A DNA stretch of 64,000 bases, taken from assembly GCF_000517425.1 (NCBI RefSeq), contig NZ_CP006569.1, positions 3,896,760-3,960,759 on the forward strand, written 5' to 3'. Position 1 is the stretch's first letter. The number at the start of each line of letters is the position of its first letter. A model generated the notes under the pieces. That model had not been told where the DNA came from. It did not search any database and saw nothing but the letters and a program-made list of their open reading frames with translations. Position numbers and translations under genes: made by a program. The DNA is from Sodalis praecaptivus. GTDB taxonomy: Bacteria > Pseudomonadota > Gammaproteobacteria > Enterobacterales > Enterobacteriaceae. Positions 50,485 to 60,288 of the stretch are shown here, in pieces.

Positions 50485-51363
50485 ATGCGCTATTCTCTCG
50501 GACCGGTACTGTATTATTGGCCCAAACCGACGCTGGAAACCTTCTACCGGCAGGCGGCGGAAAGCCAGGCCGATATTATCTATTTGGGTGAAACCGTTTG
50601 CAGCAAACGCCGGTCAATGAAAACCGGCGATTGGCTGGCCATGGCCAGGCAACTGCTGCCGAGCGGCAAGCAGATCGTGATATCCACCCTGGCGCTGATT
50701 CAGGCGCCCTCCGAACTCACCGAGCTGAAACGCTACTTGGATAACGGCGAGTTTTTACTTGAGGCCAATGATCTCGGCACGGTGCAGCTGGCGGCGGAGC
50801 AGCGGCTGCCCTTCGTCGCCGGCCCGGCTTTGAATTGCTATAACGCCTATACGCTGCGCATTTTGCTGAAACAGGGGATGGTACGTTGGTGTATGCCCGT
50901 CGAGCTGTCGCGCGAATGGCTGAGTAACACGCTGGAACAGTGCGAAGATCTGGGGATCCGCGGCCGTTTTGAGGTGGAGGTTTTCAGCTATGGCCATCTG
51001 CCGCTCGCCTGGTCGGCGCGCTGTTTCACCGCCCGCTCGGAGAACCGCTCGAAGGATGAGTGCGAAACCTGCTGTCTCCATTACCCCCAAGGGCGGCCGG
51101 TGATGACGCAGGAGCAGCAACAGGTCTTCGTGCTGAACGGCATCCAAACCCAGAGTGGCTACTGCTATAATCTGATTAATGAACAGGTGTCCATGGCAGG
51201 GCTGGTGGATGTGGTACGCCTGTCGCCCCAGGACCTGTCTACGCCTGGGCAGGTAGCGGCGTTTCGCGCCAACCAGCAGGGGCAACATAACGCGGTGCTA
51301 AGCGGTCAGAAAGAATGCAACGGCTACTGGCGACGCATTCCCGGCCTGGCGCTGGTGGAATAA
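50485..51363 (+). CDS. ubiV: Oxygen-independent ubiquinone hydroxylation protein UbiV
   Basis: Partner of UbiU (formerly YhbV), also a U32-type 4Fe-4S protein. It has 292 residues, the E. coli length. It starts MRYSLGPVLYYWPKPTLE after CAGGAG. Cysteines fitting cluster ligands occur at SARCFTARS, DECETCC and ECNGYW. The pair supports quinone synthesis during anaerobiosis and fits a host- or sediment-associated life. Confidence 0.97.
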   Translation: MRYSLGPVLYYWPKPTLETFYRQAAESQADIIYLGETVCSKRRSMKTGDWLAMARQLLPSGKQIVISTLALIQAPSELTELKRYLDNGEFLLEANDLGTVQLAAEQRLPFVAGPALNCYNAYTLRILLKQGMVRWCMPVELSREWLSNTLEQCEDLGIRGRFEVEVFSYGHLPLAWSARCFTARSENRSKDECETCCLHYPQGRPVMTQEQQQVFVLNGIQTQSGYCYNLINEQVSMAGLVDVVRLSPQDLSTPGQVAAFRANQQGQHNAVLSGQKECNGYWRRIPGLALVE

Positions 51364-51464
51364 TGCCCGAGACGCGGGCAAACATGCAGGGTTCAGTGCA
51401 GCCACTCTCGCGCCGCAGGGCATCAATGCCAATGATGTTGAGCGTTAGCGCCGGCGGGGCGGTA

Positions 51465-51629
51465 CATCAGCGCGGGTGATGTGACCCTTCACGCCGGCGC
51501 CGCGGTGCATCAGCGCGGGTGATGTGACCCTTCATGCTGACGACGCGGGGCGTCAGCGTGGGTGATATGAGCCTTCACGCCGGCGCCGCGGTGCATCAGC
51601 GTGGGTGATATGAGCCTTCACGCCGGCGG
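51465..51629. repeat. 43-bp tandem repeat, four copies
   Basis: Units begin CATCAGCGCGGGTGATGTGA at 51465 and recur at 51508, 51551 and 51594, exactly 43 bp apart; the last is partial. The core GGGTGATGTGACCC can form a small hairpin; copies 3 and 4 carry ATATGAGCC instead. It lies between ubiV and yhbW. As 43 is not a multiple of three, it is not built to be translated. Confidence 0.93.
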
Positions 51630-51800
51630 CGCGAACGGCCACCGGCGCATTAAGGGTAACACCCCTGGCGCCGCGCCACCCTACAAGCCATCGCCGGCCT
51701 AATAACCACAATAAATAATGGGCTATCGCTGCCCGTATTTTTAGTTAATACTCATAGTTATCATTAGCCGACAAAGTTGCGGCACAGACAACCTGTGAGT

Positions 51801-52820
51801 ATGCCCATGCTAACTAAACAGACACCGATTCCCTTTTCCGTACTGGATCTCGCTCCGGTGCCGCAGGGCGCGACGCCGCGCGACGCGTTCCATGCCTCGC
51901 TGGATTTGGCGCGCCACGCCGAACAATGGGGCTACCACCGCTACTGGATGGCGGAACATCATAATATGACCGGCATCGCCAGCGCCGCCACTTCGGTGCT
52001 GTTGGGGTTCATCGCCAACGGCACCACTACCCTGCGCGTCGGCTCCGGCGGCGTCATGCTGCCGAACCACTCGCCGCTGGTGATTGCCGAGCAGTTCGGC
52101 ACGCTGGCTACCCTTTACCCCGGACGGGTGGATTTGGGGCTAGGCCGCGCGCCGGGTACCGATCAGCGTACCATGCTGGCGCTGCGTCGGCATCTGGCCA
52201 ATGACGTGGATAACTTCCCGCACGATGTACAAGAGTTGTTAGGTTACTTCGCTGACGTCAAACCGGGGCAGCCGGTGCAGGCGGTCCCCGGGCAAGGATT
52301 GCATGTGCCGATTTGGCTGCTGGGCTCCAGCCTTTATAGCGCACAGCTGGCGGCGGCAATGGGTCTGCCCTTCGCTTTCGCCTCCCATTTCGCGCCGGAC
52401 ATGTTGTGGCAGGCGCTGAGTCTCTACCGCGAGCATTTCACGCCGTCGCCCACCCTGGCACAGCCTTATGCCATGGTCTGTATCAACGTGATCGCCGCCG
52501 ACAGCGAGCGCGACGCCCGCTTTTTGTTCACCTCGATGCAGCAACAATTTATCAACCTGCGCCGCGGCCGGCCGGGCCCGTTGCCGCCGCCGGTGGAAGA
52601 TATCGAGGCGCTGTGGTCGCCGGGTGAGCAATACGGCGTTGATCAAGCGTTGCGGCTGTCGGTAGTTGGCGATGCCGCGCAGGTCAAGAGCGGGCTACAG
52701 GCCCTGATAACAGAGACCGGCGCTGACGAACTGATGATTAATGGCCAGATTTTTGATCATCAGGCGCGTCTGCGTTCATTTGAGATTGCCATGGCGGCGC
52801 GGGAACACCTGAAGGATTAG
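51801..52820 (+). CDS. yhbW: Luciferase-like monooxygenase family protein YhbW
   Basis: Predicted flavin-dependent monooxygenase of the bacterial-luciferase family, about 339 residues. Blocks present are [57 protein letters not shown] and [14 protein letters not shown] (the longer ones abbreviated in spirit). The start is uncertain: ATG at 51801 or 51807; a TTG at 51777 is less likely. Substrate unknown. A bidirectional terminator lies after it. Confidence 0.92.
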   Translation: MPMLTKQTPIPFSVLDLAPVPQGATPRDAFHASLDLARHAEQWGYHRYWMAEHHNMTGIASAATSVLLGFIANGTTTLRVGSGGVMLPNHSPLVIAEQFGTLATLYPGRVDLGLGRAPGTDQRTMLALRRHLANDVDNFPHDVQELLGYFADVKPGQPVQAVPGQGLHVPIWLLGSSLYSAQLAAAMGLPFAFASHFAPDMLWQALSLYREHFTPSPTLAQPYAMVCINVIAADSERDARFLFTSMQQQFINLRRGRPGPLPPPVEDIEALWSPGEQYGVDQALRLSVVGDAAQVKSGLQALITETGADELMINGQIFDHQARLRSFEIAMAAREHLKD

Positions 52821-52870
52821 CAGCGGCGGCTGAGTCAATGCCCTTTGGCGCCACCGGCGCGGCACACCAT

Positions 52871-52899
52871 AAAAAAACCCGCCGGCAGGCGGGTTTTTT
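52871..52899. terminator. Bidirectional terminator between yhbW and deaD
   Basis: ACCCGCCGGCAGGCGGGT is flanked by A-run on the left and T-run on the right, so it can terminate yhbW on the plus strand and deaD on the minus strand. E. coli mtr is not present in this interval. Confidence 0.88.
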
Positions 52900-53031
52900 G
52901 TCATCAGCGGCACGGCATGAGCGCGGGGCGCACGGAGGTCTCGGGCGCGGAGCCAGTCACCTCCCTTCATCCCCCAGCGCGCAACGCCGCCCTACGGCGG
53001 CGTTCGTCATGCCTGGCGACGACCTCGGCGG

Positions 53032-54900
53032 TTATGCATCGCCACCGAAACGGCGCCGGCCGGCCGGTGCGGCGTCACCGTCGCGGCGCGGCGCACGCTG
53101 ACCGTCACGGTTGAACCGACGTTCACCGCCGGCAGCGCCATCGCGGCGATCGCCGAAGCTGCGACGGCCGCCGTCACGGCGTTCACCGCTGTAGTTACCA
53201 CGGCCTGCGCCCGGACCGCCACGGCGTTCGCCGCCGCGCGACTGCGCTTCACCGACAAACTGCATATTCATCGGCTTGTTCAGAATACGCGTGCGGGTGA
53301 AGTGAGACAGCATTTCTCCCGGCATGCCTTTCGGCAGCTCAATGGTCGAATGGGAGGCGAACAATTTAATGTTGCCGATATAGCGGCTGCTGATATCCCC
53401 TTCGTTGGCGATCGCCCCGACGATATGGCGGACTTCCACGCCATCATCGCGGCCCACCTCGATACGGTAGAGATCCATTTCGCCCACATCGCGGCGTTCG
53501 CGGCGCGGCGGACGCTCGCCGCCATCGCGGCGCTCGTCGCGCTCGCGGAATTCACGGCGCGGACGGCGTTCAATCACCGGATCCGGCGGCAGAATCAGCG
53601 GGCGTTCGCCTTGGGCCATTTTCAACAGCGCCGCGGCCAGCGTTTCCATATCCAGCTCTTCCGCCGGCTGCAGTTTGGCCAGCAGGGCGCGGTACATATC
53701 CAGATCGCTGCTTTCCAGCTGGTTTTGCACCTTGGCGGCAAACTTGGCCAGGCGGCGGGTGCTCAACACCTCGGCGGTCGGCAGCTCCACTTCGGGGATG
53801 GTCAGTTTCATGATGCGCTCGATATTGCGCAACAGACGGCGCTCGCGGTTTTCCACGAACAGCAGCGCCCGACCGGCGCGGCCGGCACGACCGGTACGGC
53901 CGATACGGTGCACGTAGGATTCTGAATCCATCGGAATATCGTAGTTCACAACCAGGCTGATGCGATCAACGTCCAGGCCGCGGGCGGCGACGTCGGTGGC
54001 GATCAGAATATCCAGGCGGCCATCCTTTAAGCGATCCAGCGTCTGCTCGCGCAGCGCCTGGTTCATGTCGCCGTTCAGGGCAGCGCTGTTGTAACCGCTG
54101 CGCTCCAGCGCTTCGGCCACTTCCAGCGTGGCGTTTTTGGTGCGCACGAAGATAATGGCGGCGTCGAAATCTTCCGCCTCCAGGAACCGCACCAGCGCTT
54201 CATTCTTGCGCATACCGTGAACCGTCCAGTAGCTCTGGCTGATATCGGGACGGGTGGTCACGCTGGACTGAATACGCACTTCCTGCGGCTCGTTCATGAA
54301 ACGGCGGGTAATGCGGCGAATCGCTTCCGGCATGGTGGCGGAGAACAGCGCGGTCTGATGCTGCGCGGGCACCTGCGCCAGAATATTTTCCACGTCTTCG
54401 ATAAAGCCCATGCGCAACATCTCATCGGCTTCGTCCAGTACCAGCCCGCTCAGATTGGACAGATCCAGCGTACCGCGCTTCAGATGATCCAGCAGGCGGC
54501 CCGGGGTGCCGACCACAACCTGCGGCCCTTGGCGCAGCGCGCGTAATTGCACGTCATAACGCTGTCCGCCGTACAGGGCGACCACGTTGACGCCTTTCAT
54601 ATGTTTGGCGAAATCGGCGCAGGCTTCCCCGACCTGTACCGCCAATTCGCGGGTCGGCGCCAGCACTAGCACCTGCGGCGCGGCCAGTTCGGGATTGATA
54701 TTGTGCAGCAGCGGCAAAGAGAAGGCCGCGGTTTTACCGCTACCGGTCTGCGCCATGCCCAGTACATCACGGCCGGCCAGCAGATGCGGAATACAGGCGG
54801 CCTGGATGGGTGACGGCTTTTCATAACCGAGATCGTTCAGTGCGTTAAGGATAGGAGCTTTCAGCCCCAGATCGGCAAAAGAGGTTTCTACTTCAGACAT
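53032..54900 (-). CDS. deaD: ATP-dependent RNA helicase DeaD (CsdA)
   Basis: DEAD-box helicase for cold-shock ribosome assembly and mRNA decay. It has about 622 residues. Walker A is AQTGSGKT, motif II DEAD in [13 protein letters not shown], motif III SATMP and motif [14 protein letters not shown] dimerisation/RNA-binding region follows, then an Arg/Gly-rich tail with GGERRG and [12 protein letters not shown] at 54900 gives [16 protein letters not shown]. An in-frame ATG at 54915 overlaps the stop of yrbN as ATGA and would add five residues. Confidence 0.97.
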   Translation of the reverse strand: MSEVETSFADLGLKAPILNALNDLGYEKPSPIQAACIPHLLAGRDVLGMAQTGSGKTAAFSLPLLHNINPELAAPQVLVLAPTRELAVQVGEACADFAKHMKGVNVVALYGGQRYDVQLRALRQGPQVVVGTPGRLLDHLKRGTLDLSNLSGLVLDEADEMLRMGFIEDVENILAQVPAQHQTALFSATMPEAIRRITRRFMNEPQEVRIQSSVTTRPDISQSYWTVHGMRKNEALVRFLEAEDFDAAIIFVRTKNATLEVAEALERSGYNSAALNGDMNQALREQTLDRLKDGRLDILIATDVAARGLDVDRISLVVNYDIPMDSESYVHRIGRTGRAGRAGRALLFVENRERRLLRNIERIMKLTIPEVELPTAEVLSTRRLAKFAAKVQNQLESSDLDMYRALLAKLQPAEELDMETLAAALLKMAQGERPLILPPDPVIERRPRREFRERDERRDGGERPPRRERRDVGEMDLYRIEVGRDDGVEVRHIVGAIANEGDISSRYIGNIKLFASHSTIELPKGMPGEMLSHFTRTRILNKPMNMQFVGEAQSRGGERRGGPGAGRGNYSGERRDGGRRSFGDRRDGAAGGERRFNRDGQRAPRRDGDAAPAGRRRFGGDA

Positions 54901-54911
54901 GTACACGTGCC

Positions 54912-54971
54912 TCATTTCTTAATGGCGGCCAGTCTACATACCTCGTCGTGAAAACTTTCATTCATTTTCAT
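54912..54971 (-). CDS. yrbN: Small leader peptide gene yrbN
   Basis: A 19-residue frame, [19 protein letters not shown], just before deaD. Its first 17 residues match E. coli YrbN (MKMTENFHDELCRLAAI), so it is real although too short for normal gene calls. Its TGA overlaps the possible upstream ATG of deaD, which suggests coupled translation. The E. coli peptide is a few residues longer. Confidence 0.8.
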   Translation of the reverse strand: MKMNESFHDEVCRLAAIKK

Positions 54972-55007
54972 CAAAAGTGTGAACCGGCTCAAATTGGATT
55001 TAAAACG

Positions 55008-55057
55008 AAAAAAACTAGCCCTCACCCTCGCAGGTGAAAAAAGAGTAATGCGGGCTA
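55008..55057 (-). terminator. Probable terminator of nlpI
   Basis: On the minus strand TAGCCC pairs with GGGCTA, with an internal small stem (CACC/GGTG), followed by seven T residues, about 20 bp after the nlpI stop. The loop is larger than usual. Confidence 0.6.
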
Positions 55058-55076
55058 CGTATGTTTTGTTCGTCAG

Positions 55077-55964
55077 CTATTGCTGGTCCGATTCTGATAG
55101 GTCGTCTTGCCCTTGGCCCAAAAGCGCCAATTCCAACAATGCATAGCGGTGCTCAACAAAGTTATGCACGTTGTTAGCAACCGTCAGTTTGAACAGCGCC
55201 GAAGCGGCGTTCTTGTCCCCCAGACTCAGGTAGTGTTTACCTAAATAGAAGTCAGTTTCACTGAGATGCTCGGCGAGCGAAGTGTTATCCGTTGCGTCCG
55301 CCTTGAGGCGCGCCATCAGCGTCGATTCGCTAATGTCCCCCAGGTAGAACTCGACAATATTCCATCCCCATTGCCCTTTATTCGCCCTCACATAACGGCT
55401 TTGCAGCGCGTTACGCGCTTTACCATCGTCGATTTTTTTCTCGACCAGGAAAAGCCACAGCGAGCGGAAGGGATCGTTTGGGTCGTCGCGATAAAACGCC
55501 TGCAGATCATCCTGCGCTAAACGGTAGCGGCCGCCGTAATACAGGGCGATGCCACGGTTTAAATACGCGTAGTTGTAAGTTGGATCAAGCTCTAGTACAG
55601 AATCAAACGCTTCATAGGCGGCATCGTAATTGCCCGCCTGCGTTAAGTATATGCCAAGATAATTAAAAACTTCCGGCATATCGGGTCGGATTGCCAGCGC
55701 CTGTGAAAAATCATTGCGCGCCAGCGCTCTCAGCCCAAGACTATCATACAGCACTCCGCGCTCATATAATAGCTGTGCTCGTTCATCATCGGTAAGGGCC
55801 CGGCTCGCCAGTATCTGTTCCATACGCGCCAGGATGACTTCTTGCTGTAGCGTGGGCTGCAAAGGTACGGCCAGAACGCTATCTTTACTACGCCAATCAC
55901 TGTTGCTGCATCCTGCCAGCATTAACGCCATTGCAACGAACCACCAGCGCAAGTAAGGCCTCAT
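55077..55964 (-). CDS. nlpI: Outer-membrane lipoprotein NlpI
   Basis: TPR lipoprotein that adapts the protease Prc to degrade the hydrolase MepS in peptidoglycan growth. It has 295 residues (E. coli 294). The lipobox LAGC lies at about residue 18 of [20 protein letters not shown] (Cys is lipidated). TPR units follow, with [33 protein letters not shown] as the clearest (abbreviated). GGGAGTGGGAA precedes the ATG at 55964. It lies downstream of pnp. Confidence 0.97.
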   Translation of the reverse strand: MRPYLRWWFVAMALMLAGCSNSDWRSKDSVLAVPLQPTLQQEVILARMEQILASRALTDDERAQLLYERGVLYDSLGLRALARNDFSQALAIRPDMPEVFNYLGIYLTQAGNYDAAYEAFDSVLELDPTYNYAYLNRGIALYYGGRYRLAQDDLQAFYRDDPNDPFRSLWLFLVEKKIDDGKARNALQSRYVRANKGQWGWNIVEFYLGDISESTLMARLKADATDNTSLAEHLSETDFYLGKHYLSLGDKNAASALFKLTVANNVHNFVEHRYALLELALLGQGQDDLSESDQQ

Positions 55965-56045
55965 TTCCCACTCCCGAAGAAAAACATTGGATGAACGTCC
56001 TGTCCCCCATCGGCTTAACACAAGGCGTCCCGCCCTTGTGATACG

Positions 56046-56075
56046 AACAGCTCCCCACCGGGGCAAGGAGCTGTT
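56046..56075 (-). other. Intercistronic hairpin between pnp and nlpI
   Basis: AACAGCTCC (56046-56054) and GGAGCTGTT (56067-56075) form a 9-bp stem with an inner CCCC/GGGG pairing and no T run. It may act as an mRNA-stabilising or processing structure rather than a terminator. Confidence 0.6.
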
Positions 56076-56096
56076 AAATGCGCTAACAGTTTAAGG

Positions 56097-58214
56097 CTAT
56101 TCTGCTTCAGGCACCACGGCGTCCTGGCTGGGGGCACTGGCTTCCTTGATGCTCAGACGAACGCGACCCTGACGGTCAACTTCCAGAACCTTGACCGGCA
56201 CTTCCTGGCCCAGTTCAAGATAGTCAGCCACTTTCTCTACACGCTTATCGGCAATCTGGGAGATATGCACCAGCCCTTCTTTGCCGCCGCCGATGGCAAC
56301 AAAGGCGCCAAAGTCCACGATGCGGGTCACTTTACCATTATAAATCCGGCCCACTTCGATTTCCGCGGTGATCTCTTCAATGCGGCGAATCGCGTGACGG
56401 GCTTTATCACCGTCGGTGGCCGCCACTTTCACGGTACCGTCATCTTCGATTTCAATCGTCGTGCCGGTTTCTTCGGTCAGCGCGCGAATAACCGAACCGC
56501 CTTTACCAATCACGTCCTTAATCTTATCGGGACTGATCTTAATGGTATGAATGCGCGGCGCGAATTCGGAAATATCACCCCGCGGCGAGCTGATTGCCCG
56601 CTCCATCACGCCGAGGATGTGCATACGCGCGCCCTTGGCTTGATTCAGCGCCACCTGCATGATTTCGCGGGTGATGCCTTCAATTTTAATGTCCATTTGC
56701 AGTGCGGTGACGCCTTCACGGCTGCCGGCAACTTTAAAATCCATATCGCCCAGATGATCTTCATCACCCAGAATATCGGATAACACCACGAAGTTGTCGC
56801 CTTCTTTCACCAGCCCCATGGCGATACCGGCAACGGCCGCCTTGATGGGCACCCCGGCGTCCATCAGCGCCAGCGACGCGCCGCACACGGAAGCCATGGA
56901 GGAAGAGCCGTTGGATTCGGTGATTTCCGATACCACGCGCACGGTGTACGGGAATTCGCTGGCGTTCGGCATCACCGCCAGAACGCCGCGCTTCGCCAGA
57001 CGGCCGTGGCCGATTTCCCGGCGCTTCGGCGACCCCACCATGCCGGTTTCACCGACGCAGTACGGAGGGAAATTATAGTGTAGCAGGAAACGGTCTGTCC
57101 GTTCACCCGTCAATTCATCAATATTCTGCGCATCGCGTTCGGTGCCGAGAGTGGCGGTGACCAACGCCTGGGTTTCGCCGCGGGTGAACAGCGCCGACCC
57201 ATGGGTACGCGGCAGTACGCCGGTGCGCACGTCCAGGCCGCGGATCATATCTTTTTCACGGCCGTCAATACGCGGTTCGCCGCGCAACACCCGGCTGCGC
57301 ACCACATTTTTCTCCAGCGTGCCCAGGATGTCTTTGATTTCGCCTTCGTCCAGGGTGTCGTCCTGGCCGGTCAGGGCTTCAACGACATCCGCTTTAATGG
57401 CATCCACCGCGGCATAGCGCTCTTGCTTTTCGGTGATGCGATAGGCGTCGCCCAAACGGGATTCCGCCAGCTCGGCGACCCGCGCCTGGAGAGCGACATT
57501 AACGTCCTGCGCCTGCCATTGCCACTTCGGCTTGCCGGCTTCAGCTACCAGCTGATTAATGTTGTCGATCACCACCTGCTGCTGATCGTGGCCGTACACC
57601 ACGGCGCCCAGCATTTGGTCTTCGCTTAACAGTTGCGCTTCGGATTCCACCATCAGCACCGCATTCTGGGTACCGGCCACCACCAGATCCAGGCGGCTTG
57701 TAGCCAATTCAGCCTGGGTCGGGTTCAGCACGTACTGATCGTTGATGTAGCCCACGCGCGCGGCGCCGATAGGGCCGCTGAACGGAATGCCGGACAGGCT
57801 CAGCGCAGCGGAAGCGCCAATCATCGCCACGATATCGGGGCTCACCTGCGGATTAACCGATACTACGGTGGCGATAACCTGCACTTCGTTCAGGAAACCT
57901 TCCGGGAACAGCGGACGGATCGGACGGTCGATCAGACGCGAAATCAGCGTTTCGCCTTCGCTCGGACGGCCTTCACGGCGGAAGAACCCGCCCGGGAAAC
58001 GGCCCGCGGCGTAGGTCCGCTCCTGATAGTTGACGGTGAGCGGGAAGAAGCTCTGTCCCGGTTTTGCTTGTTTGGCGCCCACAACGGTCACAAACACCGC
58101 CGTGTCGTCCATGCTTACCATGACTGCGGCAGTCGCCTGACGGGCCATCATACCGGTTTCCAACGTGACGGTATGCTGACCGTATTGAAACTTGCGAACA
58201 ATCGGATTTAGCAA
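56097..58214 (-). CDS. pnp: Polyribonucleotide nucleotidyltransferase (PNPase)
   Basis: 3'-to-5' phosphorolytic exoribonuclease and degradosome component. It has about 705 residues (E. coli 711). Two RNase PH-like cores are followed by a KH domain ([18 protein letters not shown]) and an S1 domain ([22 protein letters not shown], abbreviated). The start is TTG at 58214 after AAGGAAATTATT, giving (M)[18 protein letters not shown] as in E. coli. The leader contains an RNase III hairpin at 58294. Confidence 0.97.
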   Translation of the reverse strand: MLNPIVRKFQYGQHTVTLETGMMARQATAAVMVSMDDTAVFVTVVGAKQAKPGQSFFPLTVNYQERTYAAGRFPGGFFRREGRPSEGETLISRLIDRPIRPLFPEGFLNEVQVIATVVSVNPQVSPDIVAMIGASAALSLSGIPFSGPIGAARVGYINDQYVLNPTQAELATSRLDLVVAGTQNAVLMVESEAQLLSEDQMLGAVVYGHDQQQVVIDNINQLVAEAGKPKWQWQAQDVNVALQARVAELAESRLGDAYRITEKQERYAAVDAIKADVVEALTGQDDTLDEGEIKDILGTLEKNVVRSRVLRGEPRIDGREKDMIRGLDVRTGVLPRTHGSALFTRGETQALVTATLGTERDAQNIDELTGERTDRFLLHYNFPPYCVGETGMVGSPKRREIGHGRLAKRGVLAVMPNASEFPYTVRVVSEITESNGSSSMASVCGASLALMDAGVPIKAAVAGIAMGLVKEGDNFVVLSDILGDEDHLGDMDFKVAGSREGVTALQMDIKIEGITREIMQVALNQAKGARMHILGVMERAISSPRGDISEFAPRIHTIKISPDKIKDVIGKGGSVIRALTEETGTTIEIEDDGTVKVAATDGDKARHAIRRIEEITAEIEVGRIYNGKVTRIVDFGAFVAIGGGKEGLVHISQIADKRVEKVADYLELGQEVPVKVLEVDRQGRVRLSIKEASAPSQDAVVPEAE

Positions 58215-58293
58215 AATAATTTCCTTTTTCAAAGTGCGCGGCGCTTTCAAACTCGCCGCCCACCGTTGACTAACAACCTTCTCATCGCATCCT

Positions 58294-58346
58294 CGCGACT
58301 AATGACAATCTTTATTCCCCGGAATAAAGCCTCTCATTAGCCGCGC
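58294..58346 (-). promoter_or_regulatory. pnp leader stem-loop (RNase III target)
   Basis: On the minus strand CGCGGCTAATGA pairs with TCATTAGTCGCG, and GCTTTATTCC pairs with GGAATAAAG, giving a long stem-loop about 80 bp before pnp. In E. coli this hairpin is cut by RNase III, then PNPase destabilises its own message. The arrangement implies the same autocontrol here. Confidence 0.85.
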
Positions 58347-58433
58347 GAACCTCAGCAATGGAAGAATCTACTTAGCGTTCACCGCGGCGCGGGCGAAACT
58401 ATCCCCCGCCCCGGGGTGGGCGCTGCCTAGAAG

Positions 58434-58458
58434 AAAGGGGCCACATAAGGCCCCTTTC
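58434..58458 (-). terminator. rpsO terminator (t1)
   Basis: AAAGGGGCCACATAAGGCCCC-TTT is a hairpin read as terminator on the minus strand, followed by TTTCTTC, 18 bp after the rpsO stop. Partial readthrough would feed pnp, as in E. coli. Confidence 0.85.
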
Positions 58459-58475
58459 TCCTGAAACTGTCTGGC

Positions 58476-58793
<318 letters not shown>

Positions 58794-58820
58794 TCAGCCA
58801 CCCGCTTCATAAGCCGCGCT

Positions 58821-58849
58821 ATTCTACTCTCAGCCCGTGGCGATCGCAA
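58821..58849 (-). promoter_or_regulatory. rpsO promoter
   Basis: TTGCGA (58844-58849) and TAGAAT (58821-58826) on the minus strand are 17 bp apart, between truB and rpsO. Confidence 0.75.
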
Positions 58850-58862
58850 GGCGATTACATGA

Positions 58863-59804
58863 TCAGGCACGCGGTTCCGCTATCAGGCGGCGCGGTGTCA
58901 GCCGGCCTGGCGCGGCGATTTCGCCGATGCCGAAGAAACGCCCGGCATCCCCCTCGGTCAAGCGTACCAGACCGGCCTGCGGCTGCGCTGTAACCGCTAC
59001 CGTTTGCCCAAGCCGGACCCGCGCGGCGACATCAGACGGCAGATTAACCGCCGGCATATCCGCCACCGCGCTGTCCATCGGCAACAGCAGCGCATCCAGT
59101 TGCGCCAGGGTTTCCGGCGTCTCCGGCGCGTCGGCGGCGATGGCCTGCAGCGCCGCAAGCGTTACCATACGCTCGGTGGGGTAGCGGGCGACCGCCAACC
59201 GACGCAGCGCCGTGACGTGCGCGCCGCAGCCGAGACGTTCACCCAAATCATCGATAATGGTGCGGATGTAGGTGCCTTTGGAACAATGAATTTCCAGTTC
59301 CACCTCCGTCAGGTCCCAGTGGTGTAACTGCAAATCGTATACGTGGATGGGGCGCGCCTCGCGCTCTACGGTAATACCTTTGCGGGCGTACTCGTACAGC
59401 GGACGCCCCTGATGCTTCAGCGCCGAAAACATCGACGGCACCTGCCGGCTTTCGCCGCGGAAGTGGTCCAGCGCCGCCTCCAGCCGCGCTTGGTCCAGCG
59501 ATACCGGCCGGACGCTGACCGTCTGGCCTTCGGCATCGGAGGTATCGGTGCGTTCGCCGAGCCGGGCGGTCACCCGGTAGCGTTTATCGGCCTCCAGCAA
59601 ATGCTGGGAAAACTTGGTCGCCTCGCCGAGGCAGACGGGCAACATGCCGGTCGCCAGCGGATCCAGCGCGCCGGTATGCCCAGCTTTGTTGGCGCGAAAC
59701 AGGCGTTTTACCTTTTGCAGCAGATCGTTGGACGAAAGCCCGAGCGGTTTATCCAGCAAGACGATGCCGTCGATATCACGGCCACGGCGACTTGGACGGC
59801 CCAT
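58863..59804 (-). CDS. truB: tRNA pseudouridine55 synthase
   Basis: Makes pseudouridine-55 in tRNA T loops. It has 313 residues (E. coli 314). The catalytic aspartate lies in [34 protein letters not shown] and [15 protein letters not shown] are further family blocks. A PUA domain is C-terminal. The ATG overlaps the rbfA stop (TGATG), so it is translationally coupled. Confidence 0.97.
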   Translation of the reverse strand: MGRPSRRGRDIDGIVLLDKPLGLSSNDLLQKVKRLFRANKAGHTGALDPLATGMLPVCLGEATKFSQHLLEADKRYRVTARLGERTDTSDAEGQTVSVRPVSLDQARLEAALDHFRGESRQVPSMFSALKHQGRPLYEYARKGITVEREARPIHVYDLQLHHWDLTEVELEIHCSKGTYIRTIIDDLGERLGCGAHVTALRRLAVARYPTERMVTLAALQAIAADAPETPETLAQLDALLLPMDSAVADMPAVNLPSDVAARVRLGQTVAVTAQPQAGLVRLTEGDAGRFFGIGEIAAPGRLTPRRLIAEPRA

Positions 59805-60220
59805 CAGTCTTCCTTCCCCTCGCCGCCTTCATCGTCCGCCGGGATTGTGCCGCGGCGCAGGCGGTCGTTTTGCACCACCTGGCTGACCAGGTTGGACATG
59901 CGCATGCCCTCTACCAGCGAATTATCGTAGGCGAACGTCAGCTCCGGCACCACGCGTAGACGCATGGCTTTGCCGAGCAGGCTACGGATAAAACCCGCCG
60001 CATCCTGTAGCGCCCGGACGCCGGTTTTCACCTGTTCGGGGGTATTGTCATTCAAAAAAGTGACGAACACTTTGGCATAAGCCAGATCGCGCGAGACTTC
60101 AACGCCGGACACCGTCGCCATGCCGACGCGAGGATCTTTGATTTCGCGCTGCAGGATGATGGCGATTTCCTTTTGCATCTCCTGTGCGACGCGCTGGGTG
60201 CGGCTATATTCTTTGGCCAT
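59804..60220 (-). CDS. rbfA: Ribosome-binding factor A
   Basis: Cold-shock 30S maturation factor, KH-like fold. It has 138 residues (E. coli 133). It starts [20 protein letters not shown] at 60220 after TGGAG; the frame to 60238 is an extension. It contains [16 protein letters not shown] and [18 protein letters not shown]. The acidic tail is slightly longer than in E. coli. Confidence 0.97.
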   Translation of the reverse strand: MAKEYSRTQRVAQEMQKEIAIILQREIKDPRVGMATVSGVEVSRDLAYAKVFVTFLNDNTPEQVKTGVRALQDAAGFIRSLLGKAMRLRVVPELTFAYDNSLVEGMRMSNLVSQVVQNDRLRRGTIPADDEGGEGKED

Positions 60221-60239
60221 GGTAAATTCTCCAGACAAG

Positions 60240-60262
60240 CAGGGGGGCTTTCCGCCCCCCTG
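60240..60262 (-). other. Perfect hairpin between infB and rbfA
   Basis: CAGGGGGGC and GCCCCCCTG form a 9-bp stem around GGAAA, between infB and the rbfA ribosome site. There is no T run, so it is more likely a stabilising or processing structure, or one that controls rbfA translation, than a terminator. Confidence 0.75.
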
Positions 60263-60288
60263 TAATGTGCGCTGCCGATAACGCGTTA

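Noticed and set aside
51465-51629. CRISPR array or REP/BIME element
   Set aside because: Copies are head to tail with no spacers, and the unit does not match the REP palindromes I know.
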